Assembly: GCF_025061645.1 (NCBI RefSeq)
Contig: NZ_JANYMP010000032.1
Span: forward strand, 1 to 64,000
Origin: Umezawaea endophytica
GTDB lineage: Bacteria > Actinomycetota > Actinomycetes > Mycobacteriales > Pseudonocardiaceae
Direction: 5' to 3'
Length of the DNA stretch: 64,000 bases
The notes beneath the pieces are model-generated. The model was given only the letters and a program-made list of their open reading frames with translations, made no database searches and had not been told where the DNA came from. Position 1 is the first letter of the stretch. Every line of letters starts with the position of its first letter. This document shows positions 1 to 6,803 of the stretch, piece by piece. The translations under genes were made by a program, and so were the position numbers.

Positions 1-627
1 GGCCAGGAACACGTCCAAACGCTCGAACACGCTGCGCGCAGCCCGCACCTCATCGGGTTCCTCGATGAACGTGGCCGCGTGCACGTGTTCGAGGTACACC
101 ACGGACGGCCCCTTGGCCATGTGGAACAGCGTGCACGGGTGGCCGATCCCCGGATAGGCGCCCTTCGCGAACGGGATCCGGCGGACCGTGATGCCCGGCT
201 GGTCGCTCGGCATCGCGCCCTCGCTGGTGAAGACCGTGCACCTGCTCGGGTCCTTCACGTGCACCGTCGGCACCGCGTGCGGGCTGAGCACGTCCACCCG
301 CTCCGCGGTCTGGCCGAGCAGCGTCAGCACGGACTCGGCCTCCGGCCCCCACTCGCACTCCGTGTACAGGTCGCGGGCCCGCACGGCCTCGCCGATCAGC
401 ACGTCCCGCAGCCTGCGCTCGATGCGCAGGGCGTGGAAGTACGCGTGCAGGTCCGGCATCCAGACCGGCGTGACGCCGTCCTCCAGGCGTTGGACGCGCG
501 CTTCCACGATGTCCAGCCGCTTCGCCACGGCCTCGACGCTGAAGCCGGTCGCCTCCCGCAGGTCGCGGAGCTTGCCCCCCAGGACGCGGCCTCGCAGGGT
601 CGGCATCGGCACCGGTTCGCTCTTCAC
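1..627 (-). CDS. XRE-family regulator with DUF5753 (Scr1-like) domain, 3' end cut by window edge
   Basis: The reverse strand reads an N-terminal helix-turn-helix (LRGRVLGGKLRDLREATGFS, then VEAVAKRLDIVEARVQRLED) followed by a C-terminal region typical of DUF5753, with GITVRRIPFAKGAYPGIG and VVYLEHVHAATFIEEPDEVR. The frame is open to the left edge, so the last residues are missing. These proteins are DNA-binding regulators abundant in Streptomyces and Pseudonocardiales and are often paired with small DUF397 proteins; any such partner would lie outside the window. The start is uncertain: GTG at 627 is used here, ATG at 606 is an alternative, and neither has a strong ribosome-binding site. The gene is divergent from the extra beta-clamp gene, with a 16-bp palindrome between them, so it may control that gene. 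The family call is confident; the target is inference. Confidence 0.75.
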   Translation of the reverse strand, partial: MKSEPVPMPTLRGRVLGGKLRDLREATGFSVEAVAKRLDIVEARVQRLEDGVTPVWMPDLHAYFHALRIERRLRDVLIGEAVRARDLYTECEWGPEAESVLTLLGQTAERVDVLSPHAVPTVHVKDPSRCTVFTSEGAMPSDQPGITVRRIPFAKGAYPGIGHPCTLFHMAKGPSVVYLEHVHAATFIEEPDEVRAARSVFERLDVFLA

Positions 628-663
628 CAGCCACACGCTAGTCGGACGGCCCCTGACCTCGCA

Positions 664-679
664 CGACAAAGAATTGTCG
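664..679. promoter_or_regulatory. Palindrome between the DUF5753 regulator and the clamp gene, candidate operator
   Basis: CGACAA-AGAA-TTGTCG is a perfect 6-bp-arm inverted repeat with a 4-nt spacer, about 25 bp upstream of the clamp ATG and 37 bp upstream of the regulator GTG. It is AT-rich for this genome. Its place in a short divergent intergenic region suggests an operator, but no protein can be assigned from sequence alone. Confidence 0.35.
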
Positions 680-703
680 GACCCCGTCGCTAGCTTCACC
701 CCC

Positions 704-1810
704 ATGGACCTCACCGCCACGACAGCAGACCTCGCCGGAGCCGCCGCCGAGGTGGCCCGGCTCCTCCCGACGAGGGTGCACGACCCCGTGCTCGCGGGGT
801 TGGCGCTGCGCACCACCGGGGCGGGAGAGGTCGAGCTGGCGGGCAGCGACCGTGAACGCGCGGTCCGCCTGGCGCGGTCCGCGACCGTGCACACCGAGGG
901 CACCGTGCTGGTGCCCGCCAGACCGTTGGCGGACACCCTCCGCACACTCGACTCGCCGCAGGTCCGGCTCGTGGTCGAGGGGTCGCGGCTGGCCGTTCGC
1001 ACGTCGAACGCGCGGTTCGCGCTGCCCCTGCTGGACGTCGGCCGCCACCCCGGCGTCCCGGCACTGCCGCCCCTGGCGGGCTTGGTGTCCGCGGCCTCCC
1101 TGGCCGCCGCCGTCCTGCCGGTCGCCGGGGCGGCGTCCCGCGACGACGCGCTGCCGGTGTTCACCGGGATCCGGGTGCACGCCGTTGGCGACCGGTTGGA
1201 ACTGCTGGCGACCGACCGGTACCGGATGGCGTTCGCGACGCTGCCCTGGGAGTCGCGCGGCCCGCTGGACGTGCTGGCGCCCGCGTCGCTGTTGGCCGAC
1301 GTGGTCCGGCAGCCCGCGCCCGGCGACCAGGTGTCGCTCCAGGCGGATCTCGACCGGCTCGGCCTGTCCTGGCCCGGCGGGTCGGTCAGCACGGCGCTGC
1401 TGGCCGCTCCCTTCCCCGACGATCGAGCACGGAAACTCCTGGAGGCGGTCATCGACAGCACGGTCCTGGTGGACGCGGACGCGTTGGCCGGAGCGGTCCG
1501 CAGAGCCACCCCGTACTCGGGTCCGCACGGGTCGGTGACCATCCAGGTCGACGACAGCGAACTGCGGGTCAAGGGGAGCGATCCGCAGAACGGGGAGTCC
1601 GAGGAGTCCGTCAAGGCGACCGTGGACGGGAACCGGCTGACGAAGACGTTCCAGGCTCGGTACCTGACGGATGCGTTGAAGGCTTTTACCGGGAAGAGGA
1701 TCTCGTTGCGGATCCAGGACGGGTTGCGGTCGACGGTGTTGACGTCGCCTGCTGGGGAGGACGGGGTGGAGTTGACGTACCTGGTGGTGCCGTTGAGGAC
1801 GGTGGTGTGA
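704..1810 (+). CDS. DNA polymerase III beta sliding clamp paralogue (second DnaN)
   Basis: A 368-residue protein with the three-domain plan of the bacterial beta clamp. The middle domain carries the signature region LPVFTGIRVHAVGDRLELLA followed by TDRYRMAFA, and the C-terminus ends YLVVPLR like the usual YLLMPVRL of DnaN. A canonical actinobacterial dnaN lies near oriC beside dnaA, gyrB and recF; none of these is here, so this is most likely a second copy (inference, because the rest of the genome is not visible). Extra clamps occur in actinomycetes; one case (griselimycin producers) is a resistance factor, and others are unexplained. ATG at 704 lacks a clear Shine-Dalgarno sequence. The 3' end becomes G+T-rich and runs into a 13-bp minisatellite. 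It is divergent from a DUF5753 regulator. Confidence 0.88.
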   Translation: MDLTATTADLAGAAAEVARLLPTRVHDPVLAGLALRTTGAGEVELAGSDRERAVRLARSATVHTEGTVLVPARPLADTLRTLDSPQVRLVVEGSRLAVRTSNARFALPLLDVGRHPGVPALPPLAGLVSAASLAAAVLPVAGAASRDDALPVFTGIRVHAVGDRLELLATDRYRMAFATLPWESRGPLDVLAPASLLADVVRQPAPGDQVSLQADLDRLGLSWPGGSVSTALLAAPFPDDRARKLLEAVIDSTVLVDADALAGAVRRATPYSGPHGSVTIQVDDSELRVKGSDPQNGESEESVKATVDGNRLTKTFQARYLTDALKAFTGKRISLRIQDGLRSTVLTSPAGEDGVELTYLVVPLRTVV

Positions 1811-1820
1811 GGGGGGTTTG

Positions 1821-1958
1821 GGTGGGGGCGTTCGGTGGGGGCGTTCGGTGGGGGCGTTCGGTGGGGGCGTTCGGTGGGGGCGTTCGGTGGGGGCGTTCGG
1901 TGGGGGCGTTCGGTGGGGGCGTTCGGTGGGGGCGTTCGGTGGGGGCGTTCGGTGGGGG
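1821..1958. repeat. 13-bp minisatellite, ten perfect copies plus a partial one
   Basis: The unit GGTGGGGGCGTTC is repeated ten times without error from 1821 to 1950, followed by a broken eleventh copy (GGTGGGGG). Since 13 is not a multiple of 3, each strand reads the same 13-residue periodic peptide in all three frames, which creates spurious open frames. It starts 11 bp after the clamp stop codon. The unit contains GGGGGCGTTCG, also found in the ponA2 terminator arm at 14884-14894, so it could have grown from a terminator half. Confidence 0.97.
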
Positions 1959-1988
1959 TGCCGTCACCCCGGTCGCGCAAGTGTTTCG

Positions 1989-2047
1989 ATGCTTCACCCT
2001 GTTTTGTCAAGGCGGGAAAGATGCCTTGACAAAACAGGGTGAAGCAT
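1989..2047. terminator. Perfect 25-bp-arm hairpin between convergent genes
   Basis: Left arm 1989-2013 is the exact reverse complement of right arm 2023-2047, with a 9-nt loop (GGGAAAGAT). The arms contain CCCTGTTTTGTCAAGG, unusually AT-rich here. Lying between the clamp gene (+) and the MBL gene (-), it can act as a bidirectional terminator. Its length and perfection are greater than termination needs, so a mobile palindromic repeat is an alternative. Confidence 0.8.
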
Positions 2048-2217
2048 GAAGGCGCTTCGGATCGGGGTGGCCGGGGGGGTCTGGGCGTCGGCCAGGTTTG
2101 TTGGCCCCGTTGCGGAAGGTGGTGGGTCCGGGAGGGCGAGGGCTGTTGCCTTGCCGTTGTCTGCCCGATCTCGCTGTGGGCGTGCCCGGCCCGCACCGCT
2201 CGACGTGTCGCCGGTGG

Positions 2218-3036
2218 CTAGTTCTCCGTGCGCAGGTATTCGAGTTGGGCTTCCACGGACCACTCGGCCGCTGCCCACAGGGAGTGGTCCACGTCCGCGT
2301 AGACGACCTCGACCACCTGTCTCGCCGTTGGTGATCCGCCCAGTTCGTCGACCGCTGTCCTGACCTGGGCCAAGCGTTGTTCGCGGTGGGTCAGGTAGCG
2401 GCGGGCGGCTTCTGCCGCGTCGGGGAGTTCCGGGCCGTGGCCGGGGAGGGCGAGGGTGCCAGGGGGGAGGTCTGCCAGGCGGTGGAGGGAGTTCAGGTAG
2501 TCCGCGAGTTTGCCGTCCGGGTGGGCCACGACGGTGGTGCCCCTGCCCAGCACCGAGTCGCCGGTGAGGACCGCTTTGCCGGTCTCGTGGTCCAGCAGGA
2601 GGCACAGGGAGTCGGCGGTGTGGCCGGGGGTGGCCAGTACGCGGAGACGGAGGCCTGCGGCGGCGATGACGTCGTCGTCGTGCAGGGGGTCGGCGTTGTG
2701 GCAGAGGGCCGGGTTCACGGCTCTCGTGGGGGCGCCCACCAGTTCGGCGAAGCGGCGGGCGCCTTCCGCGTGGTCCGGGTGGCCGTGGGTGATCACGACG
2801 GTGGCGACCGGGCCGCACGCGGCGATCCTGGCCAGGTGGGCCTCGTCCAGCGGGCCGGGGTCGACGACGACGCAGGACACCGAGTCGGGGGCGCGCAGGA
2901 GCCAGGTGTTGGTGCCGTCGAGCGTCATGATCGACGGGTTGTCGGCGAGCATCACCGAGGCGACGGGCGTGACCTTGCGCAGGACGCCGTACGCCGGGTG
3001 CTGCGCGTGCTCACCGATCGCGGGAAACCGGCTCAT
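2218..3036 (-). CDS. MBL-fold metallohydrolase (Rv3677c-like)
   Basis: A 272-residue metallo-beta-lactamase-fold protein. The metal motif HxHxDH is complete (THGHPDHAEG, His84, His86, Asp88, His89), followed by ATPGHTADSLCLLL, LTGDSVLG and LPGHGPELPD, which supply the remaining ligands. The C-terminal part resembles the helical tail of LACTB2/Rv3677c-type hydrolases. The substrate cannot be predicted. The ATG at 3036 has GAGGTGGG upstream and overlaps the TGA of the Nudix gene (ATGA), so the two are translationally coupled. The product is likely cytoplasmic, with no signal peptide. The 3' third is A+C-rich on the coding strand, part of the strand-asymmetric junction at 1.7-2.5 kb. Confidence 0.9.
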   Translation of the reverse strand: MSRFPAIGEHAQHPAYGVLRKVTPVASVMLADNPSIMTLDGTNTWLLRAPDSVSCVVVDPGPLDEAHLARIAACGPVATVVITHGHPDHAEGARRFAELVGAPTRAVNPALCHNADPLHDDDVIAAAGLRLRVLATPGHTADSLCLLLDHETGKAVLTGDSVLGRGTTVVAHPDGKLADYLNSLHRLADLPPGTLALPGHGPELPDAAEAARRYLTHREQRLAQVRTAVDELGGSPTARQVVEVVYADVDHSLWAAAEWSVEAQLEYLRTEN

Positions 3037-3884
3037 CGTCGTCCCACCTCGTTGTCGGTTCCGGTCGGGTACTCCGGGTCGCCGGGGAGCACCACGTGCA
3101 GTGTGCCGCCTCGGCGCACGACCCTGGGGACGATCTTCTCCACCGTGCGGTCCGCGGCCATGACGGCGGCGGTGCTGTCGAACTCGTCGAGATCGGCCAG
3201 GGCCGCCCACGTGGGGGGCATCAGACCGCGCCTGCCTTCGCGCCAGTCGGCGATGGCGGAGGCGGGCGCCTGCCACAGCGCGTCGGACGCCTCGCTGGTC
3301 ACGTCGTCCGCGCGCTGGCCGTCGGGCAGGACGGCGACGAAGAACCGGGTGTCGTAACGCCTCGGCTCCTCGATCGGCGTCACCCAGTGCGCCCACGGCC
3401 GCAGCAGGTCGGCGCGCAGCACCAGACCGGCATCGGCGAGGAACTGGGCCAGCGACACGTCGCGGTTCTCCAGCGCCTTGCGGGCGTCGGCGTACGGGCG
3501 GGTGTCGGCGACGACGCTGGTGGCGTCCGGTCCGGCCAGCAGCACGCCGGACTCCTCGAACGTCTCGCGGACGGCCGCGCAGACCAGCGCGGTGGCGAGC
3601 GCCGGGTCGCAGTCGAAGCACCGCCCCCACCAGGCCGGTTCGGGGCCGGTCCAGGCGATCGACGCGTCGGCGTCACGGCGGTCGACACCACCGCCGGGGA
3701 ACACGGTCATGCCGCCCGCGAACGCCATGCCTGCCACGCGGCGCTGGAGGAACACCTCGGGTCCGGTCGTGGTGTCGCGGATCAGGACCACGGTCGCGGC
3801 GTCCCTCGGCACGGCCGGGGTCGCCGGTGGCTCGTCGGGCACCATTCCTTCGGGCAGCACCATGTCCGCGGGGAGTTCGCGCAT
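3033..3884 (-). CDS. Nudix hydrolase, NUDT19-like with interrupted Nudix box
   Basis: A 283-residue protein. The front of the Nudix box (FPGGGVDRRD, residues 62-71) and its REtfEESG core (106-113) are present but separated by about 35 extra residues, as in NUDT18/19-like members that act on CoA or related pyrophosphates. The C-terminal region (PWAHWVTPIEEPRRYDTRFF) fits this subfamily. Catalytic Arg and Glu residues are retained. The start ATG at 3884 was chosen because the frame upstream has no similarity to the family. The gene is coupled by ATGA overlap to the downstream MBL gene, so the two are co-expressed; the shared substrate is unknown. Confidence 0.85.
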   Translation of the reverse strand: MRELPADMVLPEGMVPDEPPATPAVPRDAATVVLIRDTTTGPEVFLQRRVAGMAFAGGMTVFPGGGVDRRDADASIAWTGPEPAWWGRCFDCDPALATALVCAAVRETFEESGVLLAGPDATSVVADTRPYADARKALENRDVSLAQFLADAGLVLRADLLRPWAHWVTPIEEPRRYDTRFFVAVLPDGQRADDVTSEASDALWQAPASAIADWREGRRGLMPPTWAALADLDEFDSTAAVMAADRTVEKIVPRVVRRGGTLHVVLPGDPEYPTGTDNEVGRR

Positions 3885-3924
3885 GCCGCCGAGCCTACTT
3901 CCGGGCACCGGGCAGGATGGGCCG

Positions 3925-4296
3925 ATGGTCTCCGACTCCCGCCCACTGGTCACCGGTTGCCTCGTCAAGATCCTGGTGATGATGCTCGGCGCGATCCTCG
4001 GCACGGTGCTGACCGTCGTCGCCGGGGTGGTGCTGTTCATCCCCGACCGCACGACCGTGCGCTCGACGCCCCAGTCGCCGCAGGGGCCGGGGGTGTTCGT
4101 CAAGGAGGTCGGCAGCATCGTCGGCTCCACCAGCTTCGAGGTGTGGATCGGTCCCGACGAGTCGCGCGGCACCGTCGTGCCGATCCCCCGCGGCTGGGGC
4201 GGCGATCCGGACGCCGTCTTCGAGAGCGGCGGGACGCGGCTGCGCTTCGACAACGGCGCCGAGATCTTCGTGCCGTCGACCGCGGGCGGGCGCTGA
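3925..4296 (+). CDS. Small single-pass membrane protein, unknown function
   Basis: A 123-residue protein with one strong N-terminal membrane segment (CLVKILVMMLGAILGTVLTV, about residues 12-36) and a soluble C-terminal part predicted outside the cell (TSFEVWIGPDESRGTVVPIP). I do not recognise the family. It is divergent from the Nudix gene, 40 bp away, and 16 bp upstream of an oxidoreductase with which it may be co-transcribed. The ATG at 3925 follows a GGCAGGATGGG stretch. Third-position GC is normal for the window, so it looks like a real gene. Confidence 0.65.
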   Translation: MVSDSRPLVTGCLVKILVMMLGAILGTVLTVVAGVVLFIPDRTTVRSTPQSPQGPGVFVKEVGSIVGSTSFEVWIGPDESRGTVVPIPRGWGGDPDAVFESGGTRLRFDNGAEIFVPSTAGGR

Positions 4297-4312
4297 GGGG
4301 CAGGATGGGCGC

Positions 4313-5203
4313 GTGGACGAACAACTGCGCGTAGGACTCATCGGTGCGGGCCCGTGGGCGACGAACGTGCACGCGCCCGGCATCGCCGACCACCCCGGCA
4401 CCCGGCTCGTGTCGGTGTGGGCGCGCAAACCGGAGGCCGCGGCGAAGCTGGCGGCCGTCCACGGCGCGGACGTGGCGTCCACTCCGGACGAGCTGCTGTC
4501 CACCGTGGACGCGGTGGCGTTCGCCGTGCCGCCGGAGGTGCAGTCCGAGATCGCCACCAGGGCCGCCGGGGCGGGCAAGCACGTCATCCTGGAGAAGCCG
4601 ATCGCGGCGACCGTCGACGACGCGGAACGCCTGGTCGCCGCTGTCGAGCAGGCGGGGGTCGCGTCGCTGGTGCTGCTGACCCGCCGCTACGCCCCGGAGA
4701 CCAAGGAGTTGCTGGCGCAGCTCCACCGCACCGGCGGGTGGACCGGCGCGGACGCGCAGTGGCTGTCCGGCGCGCTGGTGGAGGGCCCGTACTCCCGCTC
4801 GCCGTGGCGGCACGAGCGCGGCGCCCTGCACGACCTCGGCCCGCACGTGTTCGACCTGCTCGACGTCACGCTGGGCCGCATCACCGACGTGATCGCCGCG
4901 ACCGTCTCCGCGGCGGGCGTGTGGCGGCTGATCTTCGCCCACGAGGGCGGCGCGACCAGCTCGGTCACGATGTCCATGAGCACCCCGCTGACCCCGTCGG
5001 TCGCCGAGCTGACCGTCTACGGCGAGCACGGCCACCGCAGGCTGTCCACCGGTGGCACGTCCGCGCAGGACTGCTACACGCTGCTGCTCGACGACTTCGT
5101 CGCCATGGTCCGCAGCGGCACCCGTGAACACCCGCTGGACGTCCGGCGTGGCCTGCACCTCCAGAAGGTCATCGCGTTGGCGGGTGAGAAGGCGGGCAGG
5201 TGA
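4313..5203 (+). CDS. Gfo/Idh/MocA-family NAD(P)-dependent oxidoreductase
   Basis: A 296-residue protein starting at a GTG. Its N-terminal Rossmann fold shows GLIGAGPWATNVHAPGIADH, followed by VSVWARKPEAAAKLA and the family EKP motif (HVILEKPIAATVDDAERLV), whose Lys and Pro are conserved in this superfamily. The C-terminal region has the GALHDLGPHVFDLLDVTLG stretch carrying the usual catalytic His. The substrate, probably a sugar or cyclitol, is not predictable. The stop overlaps the start of the downstream TPR gene (GTGA), so the two are coupled. Confidence 0.88.
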   Translation: MDEQLRVGLIGAGPWATNVHAPGIADHPGTRLVSVWARKPEAAAKLAAVHGADVASTPDELLSTVDAVAFAVPPEVQSEIATRAAGAGKHVILEKPIAATVDDAERLVAAVEQAGVASLVLLTRRYAPETKELLAQLHRTGGWTGADAQWLSGALVEGPYSRSPWRHERGALHDLGPHVFDLLDVTLGRITDVIAATVSAAGVWRLIFAHEGGATSSVTMSMSTPLTPSVAELTVYGEHGHRRLSTGGTSAQDCYTLLLDDFVAMVRSGTREHPLDVRRGLHLQKVIALAGEKAGR

Positions 5204-6285
5204 ACGTCCACGCCTGCCACGTCGACCCGGAAACCCTGCACGAGGTTCCCGACCACCCCGCCGAGCTGGCGGCGTGGCTCGACCGGCAGGCCCCGGACGA
5301 CCACCGGTCGTGGACCGCGGTCGGCCGAGCCGCCCGTCTCCTCCGGCGCTTGGACCGGGCGGAGGAGGCCGCGGGCCGGGCGCTGGCGCTCGAGCCCTCC
5401 ACCGCCGCCCGCCTCCGCCACGCGCAGGTGCTCCAGTGGCAGGGCAGGTTCGGCGAGGCGAACGCCGAGTTCGACCGCTGCCTGCGCGAGCCGGGCGACC
5501 TCCGGCACCTCGTCCACCAGCACGCGGGCGCGTGCCGCTACGACGAGGGTCGCTGGGACTTGGCGCTGGCGCACTTCCGGGAGTCGCTGCGCCTGGGCGC
5601 GGACGCGGGCCTAGCCGTGGACGCGGCCGACGCCTGCCTCACCGCGGCCGAGGTCGCGGTGGAACTCCACTGCCTGGTCCCCGCCGTGCACCGCGCGGCG
5701 GGCCCCGTGGTGTCCGCCCGCGTCACCGACCGCCCACCCCACCTGGGCCTCCTCGCCGACCTGGCCAGTCTGCTGGCTCACGGCCCCGCGCCGCTCCAGG
5801 TCGTCCGCGACCTGCACCGCTACACACCTGACGTCGAAGTCCACCACGCGGACCTGGTCGAAGCGGGCTGGCTGGTCATCGCGGACGGCACCGTCACGGC
5901 CACCGCCCGCTGCCTCCCGGTCCTCCACCTGGTCAACGAGGTCCACGCGTCCACCGCGTCCGCCCTGTGGTCTGCTCCGACCACCGTCGTGGCCCGCCCG
6001 GACCACCCGATGACCGCCGCCGTCACCGGCACCACCCCGGCGGCCCGCCTGTTCGACCGCCTCCGCGCCCTCCGCCACCACCGCGCGGACGCCCACGCCA
6101 CCGCCTGGCAGGCCGAAGGCCTCACCGCGGCCGAGGTGAGGGCACTGCCCGCCGACACACCGCTGCGCGTCCGCATCGAGGCGACAACGGACCGGATCGC
6201 CTCCAGGCCGTACCGCGAGATCAACACCGAAACACGCGCGAACTTGATCGACTCCCTGCGCGCGCTGCCGGAAACTTCAGGCTGA
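5200..6285 (+). CDS. TPR-like protein of unknown function
   Basis: A 361-residue protein starting at GTG, overlapping the oxidoreductase stop by 4 nt. The N-terminal half has repeated helical pairs of TPR character (LLRRLDRAEEAAGRALALEP, then VLQWQGRFGEANAEFDRCLR, then RYDEGRWDLALAHFRESLRL). The C-terminal half (from about residue 205) reads VRDLHRYTPDVEVHHADLVE then AGWLVIADGTVTAT, like a winged-helix unit, and ends LRVRIEATTDRIASRPY, similar to the tails of some MarR-like actinobacterial proteins. A regulator with a TPR sensor part is one possibility. No enzyme motif is visible. The function is unknown; it is probably cytoplasmic. Confidence 0.7.
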   Translation: MNVHACHVDPETLHEVPDHPAELAAWLDRQAPDDHRSWTAVGRAARLLRRLDRAEEAAGRALALEPSTAARLRHAQVLQWQGRFGEANAEFDRCLREPGDLRHLVHQHAGACRYDEGRWDLALAHFRESLRLGADAGLAVDAADACLTAAEVAVELHCLVPAVHRAAGPVVSARVTDRPPHLGLLADLASLLAHGPAPLQVVRDLHRYTPDVEVHHADLVEAGWLVIADGTVTATARCLPVLHLVNEVHASTASALWSAPTTVVARPDHPMTAAVTGTTPAARLFDRLRALRHHRADAHATAWQAEGLTAAEVRALPADTPLRVRIEATTDRIASRPYREINTETRANLIDSLRALPETSG

Positions 6286-6360
6286 GCAGGCACATTCCCG
6301 ACCCCATTACCTGGAACGAACGTGCCAAAATCCAGGAAAACGATCTTGTCGTACCCCACC

Positions 6361-6427
6361 GCTACGCTGGAATTGGGGGGACCCCCGACGCGCGCGCGAG
6401 GGATGGGCCCCCGAATTCCACGCTAGC
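6361..6427. terminator. Imperfect inverted repeat after the TPR gene
   Basis: GCTACGCTGGAATTGGGGG (6361-6379) pairs with CCCCCGAATTCCACGCTAGC (6408-6427) with about three mismatches or bulges, and an inner GGGGGGACCCCC hairpin adds structure. It lies 75 bp after the TPR stop codon. It could be a terminator; there is no U-run. Confidence 0.45.
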
Positions 6428-6756
6428 TGGAAGGTCCGACAATTTCGGTCGCACGGTGGATGAAGTGATCTTCAGTGAAGTTGGGGAACACTTCGGATCA
6501 TTCGCAGCCCGGCGAATCGAATGTTGCTCACATTAGTAAGGGCGGTTCGATACGCGAGTCGATGACTACGGTGAGTGATCGAGTGGTGGGTCTGCGAGGC
6601 ACGAGTTCGACAGCGGGATCGAGCGCGAGCGGCCACGGAGAGTGATCGATCGGCCGGTGGAGAACGGTCGGGGGCCGGTTCGGCGCGAGGTGCCGAGGTG
6701 TCGCGTGAGGGCCCGCGTGGTCCAGAGGCGGCCGGGGGCAGCGGGGGTGGAACAGC
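6428..6756. other. Intergenic stretch without a supported gene
   Basis: Together with the flanking hairpins this is a gap of about 500 bp between convergent genes. The short open frames seen on either strand lack ribosome-binding sites, family similarity and normal third-position bias. The first 120 bp are AT-richer than the surroundings. I see no RNA gene. Confidence 0.6.
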
Positions 6757-6792
6757 GGAACGCCCGGCTCCTGGGGAGGAGCCGGGCGTTCC
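6757..6792. terminator. 15-bp perfect hairpin, terminator of the 6.8-8.7 kb operon
   Basis: GGAACGCCCGGCTCC (6757-6771), loop TGGGGA, GGAGCCGGGCGTTCC (6778-6792). It starts 12 bp after the stop codon of the minus-strand gene and has the GC-rich stem without U-run common in actinobacteria. Confidence 0.8.
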
Positions 6793-6803
6793 GGGGGTGG
6801 TGC

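Noticed and set aside
1686-2049. Open frames of about 60-100 codons across the minisatellite, with VGAFGGGVRWGRS or NAPTERPHRTPPP repeats
   Set aside because: The 13-bp unit stays open in every frame by chance, and the frames have no ribosome-binding site or family.
3037-3630. N-terminal extension of the MBL hydrolase frame up to position 3630
   Set aside because: The extension overlaps the Nudix coding region and has Arg/Gly-rich shadow composition; the ATG at 3036 with GAGGTGGG is the family start.
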